9,064 nucleotides of DNA from an uncultured Porphyromonadaceae bacterium (GTDB lineage Bacteria > Bacteroidota > Bacteroidia > Bacteroidales > Muribaculaceae), in the NCBI GenBank assembly GCA_947175455.1, contig CAMWMW010000038.1, positions 1-9,064 on the forward strand. The letters are read 5' to 3'. Under the pieces are notes generated by a model. That model was not told the origin of the DNA and did no database searches. It worked only from the letters and a program-made list of their open reading frames with translations. The position numbers and the translations under genes were made by a program. This document shows, in pieces, positions 6,695 through 9,064 of the stretch (positions are counted from its first letter, which is position 1; each line of letters begins with the position of its first letter).

Positions 6695-9064
6695 TTAAAA
6701 AGAGAAATGAAGTGATATCCTGAGTCCGCTCTTATCAATCCCGGGCATATCCCTGTACGTTAGTCTCCAGATATAGTCAACGCGGAGAATTGTCAATATG
6801 TTATCAATACCCGCCCCTATTTCCATATAGGGAGTCTTGCCCATCGGGACAGTGCCTGATGCAAGGGGAAAGCGATACAGGTCATCGTTGTATTCCGGAT
6901 TGTTCTTTCTACTCAGACTGCCTGCAAATCCCTTGAATGTAAAAACCTCGCGAAGTTTCAGTTTCTTTATCAGAGGGATTCTGTTAAATATCAGCCCATT
7001 CATAAAATAAGTCAGATCAAGTGAAGCGAATCTGTCCATAGCAAATTCCATCGGATTCAGAAGCGTATACGATTCGGGCTGGATAGTATACGAAATGTTG
7101 GCATTCTGCCATAATAACGCAGGGAACTGGACTTTGCTCCATATAATACCCCCTTTCAATATTATATCGGCATAGCCGAACGCTGAGAACCAGAATCTTT
7201 TTTGAACCGAGAGTTCTGTCTTGTTAAGAGTGAAGTCAGCACCCAAAAAACCTCTGGGACCAAACTCATGTGTCAGCATAAAGACCGGCGCGTCAAGATT
7301 TATGGGTTTCCGGCTTGTCACAGCCTGCACGAATTTTTCACCCGGCGCATACCTCAGGGCAAGACGGAGTGCCGCCTGCCTGAAATTCCTGTCATGCACA
7401 CCGCCTGCACGCACGAAAGGAACCCATTCAGTAGCCTCTTGCGTTTCGTGACGCAATTCCACTCCTATGGAAAGATTGTTTCTCAGTTCGAGGTTGTACT
7501 CAAGTTTTGCGAGCCGACGGTATGTCATAAGGTCACTGCTCATTCTTTTCAGCGACAGAAACACATTGTCTGAATTTGTAAAAAGATAGTGCTGACCAAG
7601 CTGATCCTTGTCATACTGATATGTCGCACGGATTGAATTAACCGGAAACTCACGCGATGTGTAAGTCTTGGGAATAAACGAATATTCAAGTTCTCCGCTA
7701 TATTTTATCTTTTTGTCCCTTAAACCATAAGCGACATAGCCCCGTGCGAAAAGATGGGGAGACAACGCCGGAGTCGTGACCCCACCGACTCTGAAACGCA
7801 TTCCTTCCGCTGTATTGTGACTTATAAACGTATTCACCGGTCCTATATCGAATTTACTCGGATTTCCGGTAGTCACATAACCTTCGACAAATACTTTCAG
7901 CACTTTTTCCGTCCAGTACAATAAAGGTTTCTTCCGAAGCATGAACATCATTTCTCCCATATTTGACTCGGCTGATGACAATGGGATAAGACGCGACTCT
8001 TTCCAGAAATCCTCAGACTCGTTTTCTGCGGATGCCAGTATGATTTCACGACCTCCTCCCACTGTGACATCGCCCGTATCTTCAGCCGGAACATATGAAA
8101 AGCCTGAATATCTGACCTGACGCGAACCGTAGAGTTTCGGTGTGCCCGGAAGAAACTGCATTTCAAGACACAGGTCGTCAAGTGTCTTGTGAGTATTGCC
8201 GGTCGAATCCTTTATGAAATTCTGACTTATGAAGATATTATCAACATAATTGAGGTTGATTGCCTTGGGTACACGCATCGTTACGCGTTTTACATATCTA
8301 ACAGAGTCATTGACCGGGATATATAGTTTGCCGTTGAAACTGAATGATTCCGGGTTATGCGGAGAAAAAGTCAGCTCAACGCATTTTTCACCTCCTACAA
8401 GAAGAGTATCACTTATCTCATATCTGTAAAAATCATCCGCTATTGCAGAAAGGGGACTTACGAATCTGTTTTGCATCAATGTTATGTCATTGCCATATAA
8501 ATCGACCTCCCGCAGCAAATCTTCGAAAATCTGACGTATGTTCTGCTGATTGAAACCCTCGTCAAGACCATTGCTTTTCAGACCTCTGACCACTTCGACA
8601 TCATGTGGAAACTTGCCGCCGGAAAATACTGTAGACACTTTCTCCTTCAAGGCGACATCAAGAATAGTCTTGCCTGTCCATGCGGCGGTGTCTATGAAAT
8701 TAGACAAAAAGTTGAATTGCTTTCCGACCTTTCCATTGTTCTGAGCGAGTCGCACATCAAAGTCATTCAGAGCCAGAACGGTCTTCTCGTATTTGTCATA
8801 ACTGTAATAATCCGACTTCCGGGGATCATGATGTCTTTTGTCTTGTCTGACACGTTCCATCAATTCAACTGCCGGATTATTCTTTTTGGAATATTTCTTT
8901 CGCTTCGGTTTGACTATAAGTTCCTTGAGATCACGTCCCTGCGCATTCTCAAAACTTACCGTATCCAAGACTTCCGGTCTGACCATCCTGGCACAGACTT
9001 CTGTCTGCCAAACCGGAGCGGAAAACAGCAGACACGCAAGAATGATTATTACCCTATTTATTCG
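6695..9064 (-). CDS. DUF5686-family outer-membrane protein (5' end just outside window)
   Basis: This is a predicted large outer-membrane beta-barrel protein of unknown function, from a family widespread in Bacteroidota. The frame stays open from the stop at 6695 to the right edge, giving 789 visible residues. The ATG at 8986 is internal. The 26 codons before it encode a signal peptide core (VIIILACLLFSAPVW, cleavage near VCA), so the true start lies at most a few codons beyond 9064. After the signal comes LKELIVKPKRKKYSKKNNPA at about residues 46-65, then DYYSYDKYEKTV, the characteristic N-terminal block of the family. The second half is rich in amphipathic strands and ends LRISLHFSF, with a terminal phenylalanine as in proteins inserted by the BAM machinery. 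The carboxypeptidase-regulatory-like beta-sandwich often found at the N-terminus of relatives has no room here. The gene is followed after 90 nt by the LysM gene on the same strand. Confidence 0.85.
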   Translation of the reverse strand, partial: RINRVIIILACLLFSAPVWQTEVCARMVRPEVLDTVSFENAQGRDLKELIVKPKRKKYSKKNNPAVELMERVRQDKRHHDPRKSDYYSYDKYEKTVLALNDFDVRLAQNNGKVGKQFNFLSNFIDTAAWTGKTILDVALKEKVSTVFSGGKFPHDVEVVRGLKSNGLDEGFNQQNIRQIFEDLLREVDLYGNDITLMQNRFVSPLSAIADDFYRYEISDTLLVGGEKCVELTFSPHNPESFSFNGKLYIPVNDSVRYVKRVTMRVPKAINLNYVDNIFISQNFIKDSTGNTHKTLDDLCLEMQFLPGTPKLYGSRQVRYSGFSYVPAEDTGDVTVGGGREIILASAENESEDFWKESRLIPLSSAESNMGEMMFMLRKKPLLYWTEKVLKVFVEGYVTTGNPSKFDIGPVNTFISHNTAEGMRFRVGGVTTPALSPHLFARGYVAYGLRDKKIKYSGELEYSFIPKTYTSREFPVNSIRATYQYDKDQLGQHYLFTNSDNVFLSLKRMSSDLMTYRRLAKLEYNLELRNNLSIGVELRHETQEATEWVPFVRAGGVHDRNFRQAALRLALRYAPGEKFVQAVTSRKPINLDAPVFMLTHEFGPRGFLGADFTLNKTELSVQKRFWFSAFGYADIILKGGIIWSKVQFPALLWQNANISYTIQPESYTLLNPMEFAMDRFASLDLTYFMNGLIFNRIPLIKKLKLREVFTFKGFAGSLSRKNNPEYNDDLYRFPLASGTVPMGKTPYMEIGAGIDNILTILRVDYIWRLTYRDMPGIDKSGLRISLHFSF

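Noticed and set aside
6695..8986. ATG 8986 as the start of the DUF5686 protein
   Set aside because: The frame continues upstream through a clear signal peptide to the window edge, so this Met is internal.

Overview
The window reads as chromosomal DNA from a member of the Bacteroidota, most likely order Bacteroidales. The evidence is promoter elements of the Bacteroidetes type (TAnnTTTG), little use of Shine-Dalgarno sequences, and envelope families typical of that phylum: a DUF5686 outer-membrane protein, a PorT-like beta-barrel, and a LysM protein fused to a periplasmic-binding-like domain. A family-level assignment such as Muribaculaceae is possible but not supported by anything decisive here.

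Left part (1-2920, all minus strand): a Type III restriction-modification operon read right to left. It contains a 66-aa XRE-family helix-turn-helix regulator, the Mod adenine methyltransferase (645 aa, complete), and the first 259 residues of the Res helicase/nuclease, which runs off the left edge. The three genes are almost fused end to end, with gaps of 2 and 1 nt. This points to one transcript, coupled translation and a controller-type regulator at its head.

Middle (2921-3124): a 204-nt divergent intergenic region. It carries a promoter for the restriction-modification operon, a promoter for cdsA, a perfect palindrome with 12-nt arms, and a 10-bp palindrome just before the regulator start codon. 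To its right, cdsA (CDP-diglyceride synthase, phospholipid synthesis) is transcribed on the plus strand and looks complete.

Right part (3972-9064, minus strand): three envelope genes transcribed toward cdsA. In order of transcription they are a DUF5686-type outer-membrane beta-barrel protein (its signal peptide is visible, but the start codon lies just past the right edge), a protein with about four LysM repeats followed by a periplasmic-binding-protein-like domain, and a small PorT-like beta-barrel. The last two overlap by an ATGA. A large hairpin with 15-nt arms sits 10 nt upstream of the LysM gene start and overlaps a strong TAACTTTG promoter element.

I see no transposase, integrase, CRISPR array, tRNA or rRNA. 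The points most worth a second look are the two inverted repeats (2999-3024 and 6615-6650), the G8/A7/A8 homopolymers in the envelope genes, the LysM/binding-protein architecture, and the placement of the restriction-modification cassette directly upstream of cdsA.
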